A stretch of 64,000 nucleotides of DNA from E44-bin88 sp034419075 (lineage in GTDB: Bacteria; Chloroflexota; Dehalococcoidia; Dehalococcoidales; BS750m-G39). Below, in pieces: positions 24,066 to 31,750 of this stretch. Below the pieces are notes generated by a model. It had not been told where the DNA came from, made no database searches, and was given only the letters and a program-made list of their open reading frames with translations. The stretch spans positions 43,417 through 107,416 of the forward strand of contig DAOULR010000026.1 of the NCBI GenBank assembly GCA_034419075.1, read 5' to 3'. The number at the start of each line of letters is the position of its first letter. Within the stretch, counting starts at the first letter, position 1. The position numbers were made by a program, and so were the translations under genes.

Positions 24066-25811
24066 TTACCACCCCTTGTAGCGGTTGGTAATGGGCAGAC
24101 GGCGGTCCCGTCCAAAAGCCTTGGTAGTTATCTTTACCCCTGGCGGCGCCTGCCGCCGTTTGTACTCACTGCCGTCAACCAGTCGGGCGGCCCTCCTGAC
24201 CACCTCTTCGTCGATACCCAGAGCCATAATCTCCTCGACGCTCTTATCCTCCTCAACATAGGCTTTGAGCACCGGGTCGAGCAACTCGTAGGCGGGCAAG
24301 GTGTCGATATCCTTCTGTTCCGGCCTGAGCTCCGCCGAAGGCGGTTTATCGATGACCGAAGATGGTATCACTTCTTTACCACTCCGATGGTTGCGGTAGC
24401 GGGCCAGCTCGTAGACCATGGTCTTGGGCACATCTTTTATCACGGCAAACCCACCCGCCATATCCCCGTAGAGCGTGGTGTAGCCCGTGGCCATCTCGCT
24501 CTTGTTGCCCGTGGTCAGCACCAGCCAGCCGAACTTATTGGAAAGCGCCATCAGGATGTTGCCTCTAATGCGCGCCTGAATATTCTCCTCAGTGACGTTG
24601 GGCTTCGTCCCCTTAAAAGCCTCGGCCAGCGTATCGTGGTAAGCCTGAAAGACCTTCTCGATGGGTACGGTCAATAGCTTTATGCCCAGGTTTTTAGCCA
24701 GAAGCTCGGCGTCGGAGATACTGCCCGGAGAAGAATACTTCGAGGGCATAGCCACCCCCACCACTCCCGTCTTGCCCAGGGCGTCAACGGCGATGACCGC
24801 CACCAGGCTGGAATCTATTCCCCCCGAAAGCCCGATTAAGACCTTTTCAAAGCCGTTCTTGGTAACATAGTCGCCCGTGCCTAATACCAGGGCATCGTAG
24901 ATTTCGGCATAGAGGCTCTTTGGCTCTACCTTGTGGGAGGAAACCGAGGGCTTTTTCGTCTTAAATGGCTTCTGAGACAGCGTGGCTCGGGTGACCGGCC
25001 AGGGCTGGGCTTTCTTAGGCGCCATTTTCTTTAGTCGCTTTTGGCGCGCCTGAGCCACCGCAGCCACATCAAGGTCGGCTAATATCATGTCTTCCTCGAA
25101 CTGCTTGCCCCGGGCCAGCAACCGTCCTTTTTCGTCCAGAATCATACTAGCACCGTCAAAGACTAGCTCGTCCTGCCCCCCCACCAGGTTGTCATAGGCA
25201 AAAATGGCAGTATTGTCTTTAGCCCGCTTGGCTATCATCTCCTCCCGGAAGTTGTCCTTGCCAAAGTGGTAGGGCGAGGCGCTGATATTGACGATAACCT
25301 CGGCCCCTGCCGCCGCCTGGACGCTGGCCGGGCCGACTTCGTACCAAATGTCTTCGCAGACAGTAACGCCGACGCTGACGCCAGCGATGGTATAGATGGG
25401 GCAGCTGTTGCCGGGGCGGAAGTAGCGGTTCTCGTCGAAGACGCCGTAGTTGGGCAGGAGTATCTTGTAATATACATCGACCAGCTTGCCGTCGTGGATG
25501 ACGGCGGCGGCGTTATAGATACCATCGTTAGCATCGGCGAAACCAGCGACAACGGTGATTCCCGTCGAAGCCTCGACCAGCTTTTTTAAGTAGCGTCGGT
25601 TATCGGCGATAAAGTGGGGCTTAAAAAGCAGGTCTTCGGGCGGATAGCCGCAGACCGCCAGCTCAGGGAAGGCAAGCAGGTCAGCGCCCTGCGCTTTCGC
25701 CAGCTTTAGCGCCTCTAGCATCTTCCGCAGGTTGCCCTCAAAATCACCCACCGTGGTGTTGAGCTGGGCCATGCCGATGCGTAGCCGACGCGCCTCAACC
25801 CGCTGCGCCAT
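24066..25811 (-). CDS. nadE: Glutamine-dependent NAD+ synthetase
   Basis: A 581-aa two-domain enzyme that amidates nicotinic acid adenine dinucleotide to NAD+ using glutamine nitrogen. The N-terminal nitrilase-type glutaminase has the triad Glu50, Lys116 and Cys152 (VTVCEDIW). An NH3 then passes to the C-terminal synthetase with PP-loop GLSGGIDSSLVAV near 330 and GNKSEMATGYTTLYGDMAGG further on. It lies 18 nt downstream of glnA, in keeping with glutamine supply, and just upstream of nrpR. Full length. Confidence 0.96.
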   Translation of the reverse strand: MAQRVEARRLRIGMAQLNTTVGDFEGNLRKMLEALKLAKAQGADLLAFPELAVCGYPPEDLLFKPHFIADNRRYLKKLVEASTGITVVAGFADANDGIYNAAAVIHDGKLVDVYYKILLPNYGVFDENRYFRPGNSCPIYTIAGVSVGVTVCEDIWYEVGPASVQAAAGAEVIVNISASPYHFGKDNFREEMIAKRAKDNTAIFAYDNLVGGQDELVFDGASMILDEKGRLLARGKQFEEDMILADLDVAAVAQARQKRLKKMAPKKAQPWPVTRATLSQKPFKTKKPSVSSHKVEPKSLYAEIYDALVLGTGDYVTKNGFEKVLIGLSGGIDSSLVAVIAVDALGKTGVVGVAMPSKYSSPGSISDAELLAKNLGIKLLTVPIEKVFQAYHDTLAEAFKGTKPNVTEENIQARIRGNILMALSNKFGWLVLTTGNKSEMATGYTTLYGDMAGGFAVIKDVPKTMVYELARYRNHRSGKEVIPSSVIDKPPSAELRPEQKDIDTLPAYELLDPVLKAYVEEDKSVEEIMALGIDEEVVRRAARLVDGSEYKRRQAPPGVKITTKAFGRDRRLPITNRYKGW

Positions 25812-25829
25812 AACAACCCGTCCCGCGAA

Positions 25830-27173
25830 CTATAATGTAGGCAGGTACTTCTTCAACTCGTACTCGGTTACCTGGACTTTGTACTGGTTCCACTCTATAT
25901 TCTTGTTCTGGATGAAAGCATTAAAAACGTGTTCACCCAGCGCCTTGCGAACGACCTCGCTCTTCTCTGCCAACATTATAGCCTCCAACAGGCTGGCAGG
26001 CAAGGTGCCGATGCCCCTCTTCTGCCTTTCCTGCTCGGTCATTTCGTAGACGTTCTCTTCCACCGGCGCGGGCGGCTTCAGGCCCTTCTCGATGCCCTCC
26101 AGCCCGGCGGCTAGCATGACGCTGAAGGCAAGATAGGGATTACAGGCGGGGTCAGGGGAGCGGAATTCTACCCTGGTGGCTTTTTCCTTGCCCGGCTGAT
26201 ATTCGGGAACCCTCACCAAGTCAGCCCGGTTTCGCCTTGCCCAGGATTGGTATACCGGTGCCTCGAAGCCGGGAACCAGCCGCTTATAAGAGTTGACCCA
26301 CTGGTTGGTCACTGCCGTAATCTCAGGGGCGTGCTTGAGCAAGCCAGCGATGTAGCTCTTGGCTACCTGGGACAGGTGATACTCGTCATCTTTATCAAAA
26401 AAGGCGTTCTTATCGCCCTTAAAAAGCGACTGGTGCACGTGCATACCGCTGCCGTTTATGCCGAAGATGGGCTTGGGCATAAAGGTAGCGTAGAAACCGT
26501 TTTGGATAGCAATCTGCTTCACCACCAGCCGATAGGTCATCACGTTATCGGCCATGGTCAGGGCATCGGTATAGCGCATATCTATCTCATGCTGGCTGCC
26601 GGCCACCTCATGGTGGGAATACTCAACGCCGATGCCCATCTCCTCCAGGGCTAGCACGGTTTCCCGGCGCAGGTCAGTGGCCATATCCAGCGGGATAAGG
26701 TCGAAATAACCGCCCTGGTCGAGCTGCTCGGTGCCCTCGGGGCTCTTAAAGTAGAAGTATTCCAGCTCCGGCCCCACGTAGAAGGTGTAGCCCAGGTCAG
26801 CGGCACGTTTCAGGTTCTGCTTGAGGACATATCTGGGGTCGCCCTCAAAAGGCTTGCCACCGGGTCTCAGGACGTCGCAGAACATGCGGGCTACGGCGCG
26901 GTGCTCGCGCGGCCTCCAGGGCAGCAGCTGGAAGGTGTCGGGGTCGGGCATAGCCACCATGTCGCTTTCGTCGATACGGGCAAACCCCTGGATTGACGAG
27001 CCGTCAAAGCCCATCCCCTGCTCCAACGCCGTTTCCAGTTCCTCCACGGTGATGGCGAAACTCTTGAGCATGCCCAGGATATCGGTAAACCACAGCCGAA
27101 CAAACTTAACGTTGTGCTCCTTAGCCATCTTCAGGACGTAGTCCTTGGCTTCTTCCCTAGTTCTCTTAGCCAT
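25830..27173 (-). CDS. glnA: Glutamine synthetase type I-alpha
   Basis: A 447-aa enzyme that makes glutamine from glutamate, ammonia and ATP, forming dodecamers. Conserved parts include MGFDGSSIQGFARIDESDM, GPELEYFYF, YSHHEVAGSQHEIDMRYTDAL and KPIFGINGSGMHVHQSL. The length and the ENVYEMTEQERQKRG segment, without an adenylylation-site NLYDLP motif, fit the alpha subgroup, which is controlled by feedback and not by adenylylation. It lies 87 nt downstream of glnB, a gap with only weak promoter signals (TTATTG-16-TACTAT), so it may be co-transcribed with amt-glnB. Confidence 0.96.
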   Translation of the reverse strand: MAKRTREEAKDYVLKMAKEHNVKFVRLWFTDILGMLKSFAITVEELETALEQGMGFDGSSIQGFARIDESDMVAMPDPDTFQLLPWRPREHRAVARMFCDVLRPGGKPFEGDPRYVLKQNLKRAADLGYTFYVGPELEYFYFKSPEGTEQLDQGGYFDLIPLDMATDLRRETVLALEEMGIGVEYSHHEVAGSQHEIDMRYTDALTMADNVMTYRLVVKQIAIQNGFYATFMPKPIFGINGSGMHVHQSLFKGDKNAFFDKDDEYHLSQVAKSYIAGLLKHAPEITAVTNQWVNSYKRLVPGFEAPVYQSWARRNRADLVRVPEYQPGKEKATRVEFRSPDPACNPYLAFSVMLAAGLEGIEKGLKPPAPVEENVYEMTEQERQKRGIGTLPASLLEAIMLAEKSEVVRKALGEHVFNAFIQNKNIEWNQYKVQVTEYELKKYLPTL

Positions 27174-27260
27174 TTTTACCCCCTCTTTTGGTAATACTTA
27201 ATAGTATTTCGCTATTTATTATCAATAATTTACTACATACTTCTCTAACTAGCAACCTGT

Positions 27261-27599
27261 CTAGATGGCATTTTCGTCCCTATCGCCGGTGCGGACACGC
27301 ACTGCACTCTCCACAGGCAGGACGAAAATCTTGCCGTCACCGGTCTGGCCCGTGCGGGCGTTACGGGTAATGGCGTCTAAGGCTATGGAAACGTCCTCAT
27401 CGAGCACCACCAGCTCAATCTTGAGCTTGGGCAGCAGGTCCACCCGGTACTCACCCGCCCGCCACTGCAGAGGAATGCCCTTCTGCTTACCCCGCCCGCT
27501 CACCTCGCTGACGGTCATGCCGAAGTAGCTGTTTTCCTCCAGCGCTTTTTTGACGGCATCCAGCTTTTCCTCGCGGATAATAGCCTCTATCTTCTTCAT
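27261..27599 (-). CDS. glnB: Nitrogen regulatory protein P-II (GlnB/GlnK)
   Basis: A 112-aa PII signal protein that senses 2-oxoglutarate and ATP/ADP and gates AmtB or glutamine synthetase. The T-loop is present (GRGKQKGIPLQWRAGEYRVDL), with Tyr51 in place for uridylylation. The B-loop reads ARTGQTGDGKIFVLPV. It overlaps amt by 4 nt, the typical amtB-glnK pairing that suggests direct control of the transporter. No uridylyltransferase gene is in the window. Confidence 0.96.
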   Translation of the reverse strand: MKKIEAIIREEKLDAVKKALEENSYFGMTVSEVSGRGKQKGIPLQWRAGEYRVDLLPKLKIELVVLDEDVSIALDAITRNARTGQTGDGKIFVLPVESAVRVRTGDRDENAI

Positions 27600-28816
27600 C
27601 GCAGTAGACCTCCGTAAGCCCTTTCGCCATGTTGCGCCAAGTCCAAGCCAACCATCTCTTCCGACTGGCCTACTCTCAACCCAACGGTAACATCAACCAG
27701 CTTTCCCAACATCAGGGTAACGATGAAAGCGAAGCCGGCGACAGCTACAACGCCGATAAATTGGGTTAGTACTTGGGCTCCATTACCCTCTAACAAACCA
27801 GGTGTTCCCGAAACTGCCGAACTGGCGAAGATGCCGGTTGCTAGGGCTCCCCAGATGCCACCCATACCATGAACGGCAAAAACATCCAGAGAATCATCAA
27901 ACTTGAGTTTATTTTTAATCAAAACTATGCTGTAGTAGCAGACAATAGAAACCACAATACCTATCGGGATACCCGCCAGTGGAGTTACAAAACCAGCGGC
28001 TGGGGTTATGGCTACCAGTCCGGCAACAGCCCCGGTGACGGTACCCAGCAAGCTCGGACGACGATGCAGCCAGCTTATTATCATCCAGGTAAAGCCGGCG
28101 GCCGCTGCCGAAAGGTTGGTAGCGACAAAGGCATTAGCCGCCAGACCATTGGAAGCCAGGGCGCTGCCGGCGTTAAAGCCGAACCAGAGCAGTCCAGCGC
28201 CAAGCGCCACCATAGGGATATTGTTCGCTTCCATCACATCCTTGGGGAACCCTTTACGCCTGCCCAGTAATAAAACCAGGGCCAGTGCCGACACGCCAGC
28301 ATTGATGTGGACGACGGTACCACCGGCAAAATCAAGCGCGCCAATCCCGCTCAGCCAGCCGCCATCACCCCAAACCCAGTGGCATACGGGGGCGTAAACG
28401 AGCGTCATCCACAGAACCGAGAAAAGCATCAGGGCACTGAACTTGATTCTTTCCACGACAGCACCAGTAATCAGGGCTACCGTGATAATGGCGAACATTC
28501 CCTGGAAAGCCATAAATACTAGATGGGGTATCGAGGTGGCATAGACTCCAGACGGCCCCATTCCTACGTTCATAAGGCCCAGGAAATTCAACCCGCCGAT
28601 AAAACCGCCTGTATCAGAGCCAAAGCTCAGGCTATACCCCCAGAGTGCCCAGATAATACCGATAAGGCCCATGATGGCAAAGCTCATCATGATGGTGGAA
28701 AGCAGGTTTTTTCGCCTGGCCATACCTCCATAGAAGAGGGCAAGTCCTGGCGTCATCAGCAGAACCAGCGCTGAAGAAACCAAGACCCACGCCGTATCAC
28801 CAGAACTAATAGACAT
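27596..28816 (-). CDS. amt: Ammonium transporter, copy 1
   Basis: A 406-aa Amt/AmtB channel with 11 predicted membrane segments. Family landmarks include TPGLALFYGGM, NAGVSALALVLLLG-like repeats, and the pore histidines in GTVVHINAGVSAL and FAVHGMGGIWGALATG. The C-terminal tail QSEEMVGLDLAQHGERAYGG is the conserved PII-responsive end. It is 4 nt overlapped by glnB. It is very similar to the second amt just upstream on the same strand; the two came from a tandem duplication. Transcription starts from a GlnR-box-like promoter. Confidence 0.96.
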   Translation of the reverse strand: MSISSGDTAWVLVSSALVLLMTPGLALFYGGMARRKNLLSTIMMSFAIMGLIGIIWALWGYSLSFGSDTGGFIGGLNFLGLMNVGMGPSGVYATSIPHLVFMAFQGMFAIITVALITGAVVERIKFSALMLFSVLWMTLVYAPVCHWVWGDGGWLSGIGALDFAGGTVVHINAGVSALALVLLLGRRKGFPKDVMEANNIPMVALGAGLLWFGFNAGSALASNGLAANAFVATNLSAAAAGFTWMIISWLHRRPSLLGTVTGAVAGLVAITPAAGFVTPLAGIPIGIVVSIVCYYSIVLIKNKLKFDDSLDVFAVHGMGGIWGALATGIFASSAVSGTPGLLEGNGAQVLTQFIGVVAVAGFAFIVTLMLGKLVDVTVGLRVGQSEEMVGLDLAQHGERAYGGLLR

Positions 28817-28842
28817 TAATATAACCTCACTCCCTTTCCCCC

Positions 28843-28896
28843 ACTATAGCCCGTTATTGTTTCCAGCAGATTACCAATGTGTTAAATTCTGGTTAC
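28843..28896 (-). promoter_or_regulatory. GlnR-box-like operator and -10 of amt copy 1
   Basis: On the minus strand GTAAC, TTAAC, GTAAT and GAAAC follow one another with 6-bp spacers (units at 28892-28896, 28881-28885, 28870-28874 and 28859-28863). After 10 bp comes the -10 TATAGT (28843-28848). This matches the gTnAc-n6-GaAAc architecture of GlnR boxes. The promoter-proximal unit lies where a -35 would be, and no good -35 hexamer is present, as expected for an activated promoter. Confidence 0.6.
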
Positions 28897-28909
28897 AAAA
28901 TAGGGACAG

Positions 28910-28956
28910 CATAACGATCTTCTTGAAGTGGTAGCCAATGCTTCCCGCTGTTTCGA
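28910..28956 (-). pseudogene. Remnant of the 3' end of the OmpR-family regulator gene
   Basis: This stretch aligns without gaps to the end of the regulator gene (30309-30355). Translated, it still reads ETAGSIGYHFKK where the intact gene reads ETVRNIGYRFKK. Over the flanking 55 nt (28902-28956) I count about 41 identities. It marks the edge of the tandem duplication that produced the two amt genes. Confidence 0.8.
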
Positions 28957-28981
28957 CTGACCTATCGAGAAAGCCCGGATT

Positions 28982-30217
28982 TCATCGAAGTAATCCTCCA
29001 TAAGCCCTCTCGCCGTGCTGCGAGATATCCAGACCCACCGTCTCCTCCGTCTCCCCCACTCTCAGCCCGATGGTAACATCAACCAGCTTACCCAGCAGCC
29101 AGGTAGCCACGAAGGCAAAGCCACCCACGGCCACAATACCGGCTAGTTGCTTCAGAACCTGCATGCCTCCCCCATAGATTAGGCCATCAGCCCCGGCGGC
29201 ATTGACCGCCAGGCTGGCGAAGATGCCGGTTGCCAGCATCCCCAGGATACCCCCGACACCATGTACCGCGAACACATCAAGAGAGTCGTCAAAGCCGAGT
29301 TTCGTCTTAAAAAACAGCATGAGATAGTAGCAGACTACGGCGGCCACAATGCCTATCGGGATAGCCGCCATAGGTGTTACAAAACCAGCGGCTGGAGTTA
29401 TGGTCGCCAATCCAGCGATAGCCCCGGTAACCGTGCCCAGGACGGTAGGACGGCGGTGCAGCCAGCTAATAATCATCCAGGTAAAGGCCGCCATCGCCGC
29501 TGAGATGTTGGTGGTGACGAAGGCGCTCGAAGCCAGTCCTCCTGCGGTCAGGGCGCTGCCGGCGTTAAAGCCGAACCAGCCGAACCAGAGCAGTCCCGCG
29601 CCGAGCACGACCAGGGGGATATTGCTCGCCTCCATAGCCTGCCCCGGGAAACCCCGCCGCCGCCCCAGCAGCAATACCAGGGCCAGAGCAGAGACGCCGG
29701 CATTGATGTGGACGACGGTGCCGCCGGCGAAGTCGAGAGCGCCCAGCTTAAGCAGCCAGCCCCCCTCCCCCCAGACCCAGTGTGCCACCGGACAATAGAC
29801 CACGGTCAGCCAAAGGGCGGAGAAGATGAGCAAAGAGCTGAACTTTATTCTCTCCACCACGGCGCCCGTAATCAGGGCCACGGTGATAATGGCAAACATC
29901 GCCTGGAATATCATGAAAGCCAGGTGGGGCACGGTGGTGGCGTAGACCGATGAAGGCTCCTGCCCCACCCCCATCAGCCCCAGGAAGTTAAACCCGCCGA
30001 TAAGACCGGCGTGGTCGGCGCCGAAGCTCAGGCTGTAGCCGTAGAGCACCCAGAGCACGCCCACCAGTCCCAGGGCGACGAAGCTCATCATGATGGTGGA
30101 GAGGATGTTCTTCCGCCGCACCATACCGCCGTAGAACAATGCCAGCCCCGGCGTCATCAGCATCACCAGCGCCGATGAGGCCAGTATCCAAGCGGTATCA
30201 CCGGGACTTACGGGCAC
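28982..30217 (-). CDS. amt: Ammonium transporter, copy 2
   Basis: A 411-aa Amt channel with GTG start. The sequence follows copy 1 closely, e.g. TPGLALFYGGMVRRKNILSTI and GTVVHINAGVSALALVLLLG, with both pore histidines and the PII-responsive tail ETEETVGLDISQHGERAYGG. It carries a five-residue net insertion (WFGWFGFNAGSA). It has no PII gene directly attached. Its promoter has the same GlnR-like units as copy 1. Paralogue specialisation, for example affinity or partner PII, cannot be judged from sequence. Confidence 0.96.
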   Translation of the reverse strand: MPVSPGDTAWILASSALVMLMTPGLALFYGGMVRRKNILSTIMMSFVALGLVGVLWVLYGYSLSFGADHAGLIGGFNFLGLMGVGQEPSSVYATTVPHLAFMIFQAMFAIITVALITGAVVERIKFSSLLIFSALWLTVVYCPVAHWVWGEGGWLLKLGALDFAGGTVVHINAGVSALALVLLLGRRRGFPGQAMEASNIPLVVLGAGLLWFGWFGFNAGSALTAGGLASSAFVTTNISAAMAAFTWMIISWLHRRPTVLGTVTGAIAGLATITPAAGFVTPMAAIPIGIVAAVVCYYLMLFFKTKLGFDDSLDVFAVHGVGGILGMLATGIFASLAVNAAGADGLIYGGGMQVLKQLAGIVAVGGFAFVATWLLGKLVDVTIGLRVGETEETVGLDISQHGERAYGGLLR

Positions 30218-30241
30218 AAATACCCCCCAAACTTTTCTCCG

Positions 30242-30295
30242 ATTGTAGCCCGTAAATGTTTCCAGCAGATTACAAACGTGTTACATTTCGGCTAA
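30242..30295 (-). promoter_or_regulatory. GlnR-box-like operator and -10 of amt copy 2
   Basis: On the minus strand TTAGC, GTAAC, GTAAT and GAAAC occur with 6-bp spacers (30291-30295, 30280-30284, 30269-30273, 30258-30262). The -10 TACAAT (30242-30247) follows after 10 bp, the same layout as copy 1. The outermost unit is degenerate. Confidence 0.6.
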
Positions 30296-30308
30296 AAATG
30301 AGGGATAG

Positions 30309-30980
30309 TTAGAGGTTCTTCTTGAAGCGGTAGCCGATGTTACGCACCGTTTCGATAAAGGTGTGGGTCGAGTCTTCGATTTTGCTGCGGAGCCTTCTCA
30401 CGTGCACATCCACCGTCCTATCACCGCCGTAATAGTCATAGCCCCAGACCTGGTCGAGCAGCGCCTCGCGGCTGTAGACACGCCCGCTATTGGTCGCCAG
30501 CAGTTTGAGCAGCTCATATTCCTTAAAGGTAAGCTCGATGATGCGGCCCTCCAGAGTCACCTCGTAGCGGGCCAGGTCGATGAGCAGGCCGTCGCACTCG
30601 ATAAGCTCGCCGCTGGCGCCGTTCCGGGCTATGTTGAGCTGCCTTTTTATCCTCAGGACAAGCTCACGGCCATCGTAGGGGCTGGGCAGAAAATCGTCGG
30701 CATCTACGGTGTCAATCTCGTCCAAAGCTTCCCTGTCCACCAGGGCGATAACGGGCAGCTTCCGCCTCTCTTTGAACTCCCCGATAAGCCCCAGCGTGCG
30801 GGCGGAGGTCAGGTTGTCATTCATCTCGACCAGGACCAGGTCGGGTCGGTAAGCAATTATCTCTTCTTCCAGCTCGTCTCCGTGGGGCACTATGGAGCAG
30901 GCCAAGCCGCTGCGGGCAATCTGGGAACGCAGCCCGGTAGTTGCCTCACTTTCCTGAGCTATAATCATTACGCGCCACAT
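30309..30980 (-). CDS. OmpR-family regulator with degenerate receiver, GlnR-like
   Basis: A 223-aa protein with receiver plus winged-helix DNA-binding domain. The receiver lacks the normal acidic pocket: the start reads VMIIAQES where DD/DE is usual, and the phosphoacceptor position is Glu52 (LVLVEMN) in place of Asp. Phosphorylation is therefore unlikely, as in actinobacterial GlnR. The winged helix (EYELLKLLATNSGRVYSREAL, WGYDYYGGDRTVDVHVRRLR) is intact. It is the last gene of the glutamate-synthase operon and sits immediately ahead of the amt genes with GlnR-like boxes. No partner kinase is adjacent. A nitrogen-response role is inferred from context, receiver type and operators; I do not assign glnR formally. 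Confidence 0.8.
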   Translation of the reverse strand: MWRVMIIAQESEATTGLRSQIARSGLACSIVPHGDELEEEIIAYRPDLVLVEMNDNLTSARTLGLIGEFKERRKLPVIALVDREALDEIDTVDADDFLPSPYDGRELVLRIKRQLNIARNGASGELIECDGLLIDLARYEVTLEGRIIELTFKEYELLKLLATNSGRVYSREALLDQVWGYDYYGGDRTVDVHVRRLRSKIEDSTHTFIETVRNIGYRFKKNL

Positions 30981-30991
30981 ATTCCACCCCG

Positions 30992-31750
30992 TCAGTAGGC
31001 GTAGAGCCGGCCGTAAGGCCGCAGCCAGCGCGGGAAAAGCTTCACGAAATCTTTCCGCATTATTTTTTCGGAATCGTAGTCGAAATGGCCGGCGAACTCG
31101 CTGACGAGTTGCTTTAAGAGCTGGCGGTCGCTGTCCTCCAGCTCGGCGACGCCGACCTCCTTGCCCAGCTGGTGCTCTTCGACGCTCCCTCTCAAGTATA
31201 TTACGCCGCCGTGCATGCCCGTGCCGATAAAGCGGGCCTTGTGCGGCTCATCTTCAGCCAACGTTAGTCCGAGCAGAACCATTACGCCCCCGGCCATATA
31301 CTCCCCGGCGAAGTCCTGGGCGGTGCCGCCGATAACCAGCGCCGGCCTTCGCTCCTGATATTCCTTCATGTGGATGCCGGCACGGTAGCCCACATCCTCA
31401 CGGACGAAGATTTTGCCGCCCCTAGCCGCCAGCCCGATAATATCGCCGGCGTGCCCGTGGATGATTATCTCGCCCTCGTTCATGGTGTTGCCACAGCCGT
31501 CCTGGGCGTTACCGCGGACGATAATCTTGGGCCCGTTCATAAAGGCCCCCAGGTCGTTGCCCGGAGTGCCCAAAATCTCGATTTCCACGGGCACGTTGAG
31601 GTCGGTGCCGATATAGCGCTGCCCGTAGACGTTGCGCAATTCGATGCGGCGGGTGCCGTTACTGACGGTCTCCCTTAAGACATCGTTAAGGTCACGGTAG
31701 TAAACGCCGCCGGCATCTATCTTGACTACGGAGTTCTTTTTACTAGCCAT
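30992..31750 (-). CDS. Glutamate synthase GXGXG-domain subunit
   Basis: A 252-aa protein equal to domain 3 of the large glutamate synthase subunit, encoded as a separate gene in the archaeal manner. It shows the right-handed beta-helix repeats with GXGXG-type turns: IEILGTPGNDLGAFMNG, IIVRGNAQDGCGNTMNEGEI, IIHGHAGDIIGLAARGG and LVIGGTAQDFAGEYMAGG. This domain is structural, holding the glutaminase and synthase domains together. Its start overlaps the FMN subunit stop (TAATG), and the regulator follows 11 nt later. Confidence 0.93.
   Translation of the reverse strand: MASKKNSVVKIDAGGVYYRDLNDVLRETVSNGTRRIELRNVYGQRYIGTDLNVPVEIEILGTPGNDLGAFMNGPKIIVRGNAQDGCGNTMNEGEIIIHGHAGDIIGLAARGGKIFVREDVGYRAGIHMKEYQERRPALVIGGTAQDFAGEYMAGGVMVLLGLTLAEDEPHKARFIGTGMHGGVIYLRGSVEEHQLGKEVGVAELEDSDRQLLKQLVSEFAGHFDYDSEKIMRKDFVKLFPRWLRPYGRLYAY

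Larger units (their letters stand above)
27596..30356. repeat. Diverged tandem duplication: amt plus promoter plus regulator tail
   Basis: Unit 1 is 28982-30356 (amt copy 2, its operator, last ~45 nt of the regulator). Unit 2 is 27596-28956 (amt copy 1, its operator, the regulator-tail remnant). Units are about 1.37 kb, with a 25-nt junction at 28957-28981. The protein copies differ by many substitutions, so the event is not recent. Confidence 0.8.

Noticed and set aside
24015..24677. 220-codon plus-strand frame opposite nadE
   Set aside because: Antisense to the NAD synthetase domain, no ribosome site, no recognisable domain.
28843..28896. Sigma-54 (-24/-12) promoter at amt
   Set aside because: No GG-N10-GC pair with correct spacing to a TGC; the phased GTAAC/GAAAC units with a sigma-70-type -10 explain the site better.
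23000..30300. NrpR operators (GGAA-N6-TTCC or GGTA-N6-TACC type)
   Set aside because: Checked by eye the gaps ahead of nrpR, glnA and both amt genes; no convincing inverted pair was found.
27596..30356. Mobile element or gene-capture repeat around the amt genes
   Set aside because: No terminal inverted repeats, transposase or target duplication; the pattern is a simple tandem duplication.
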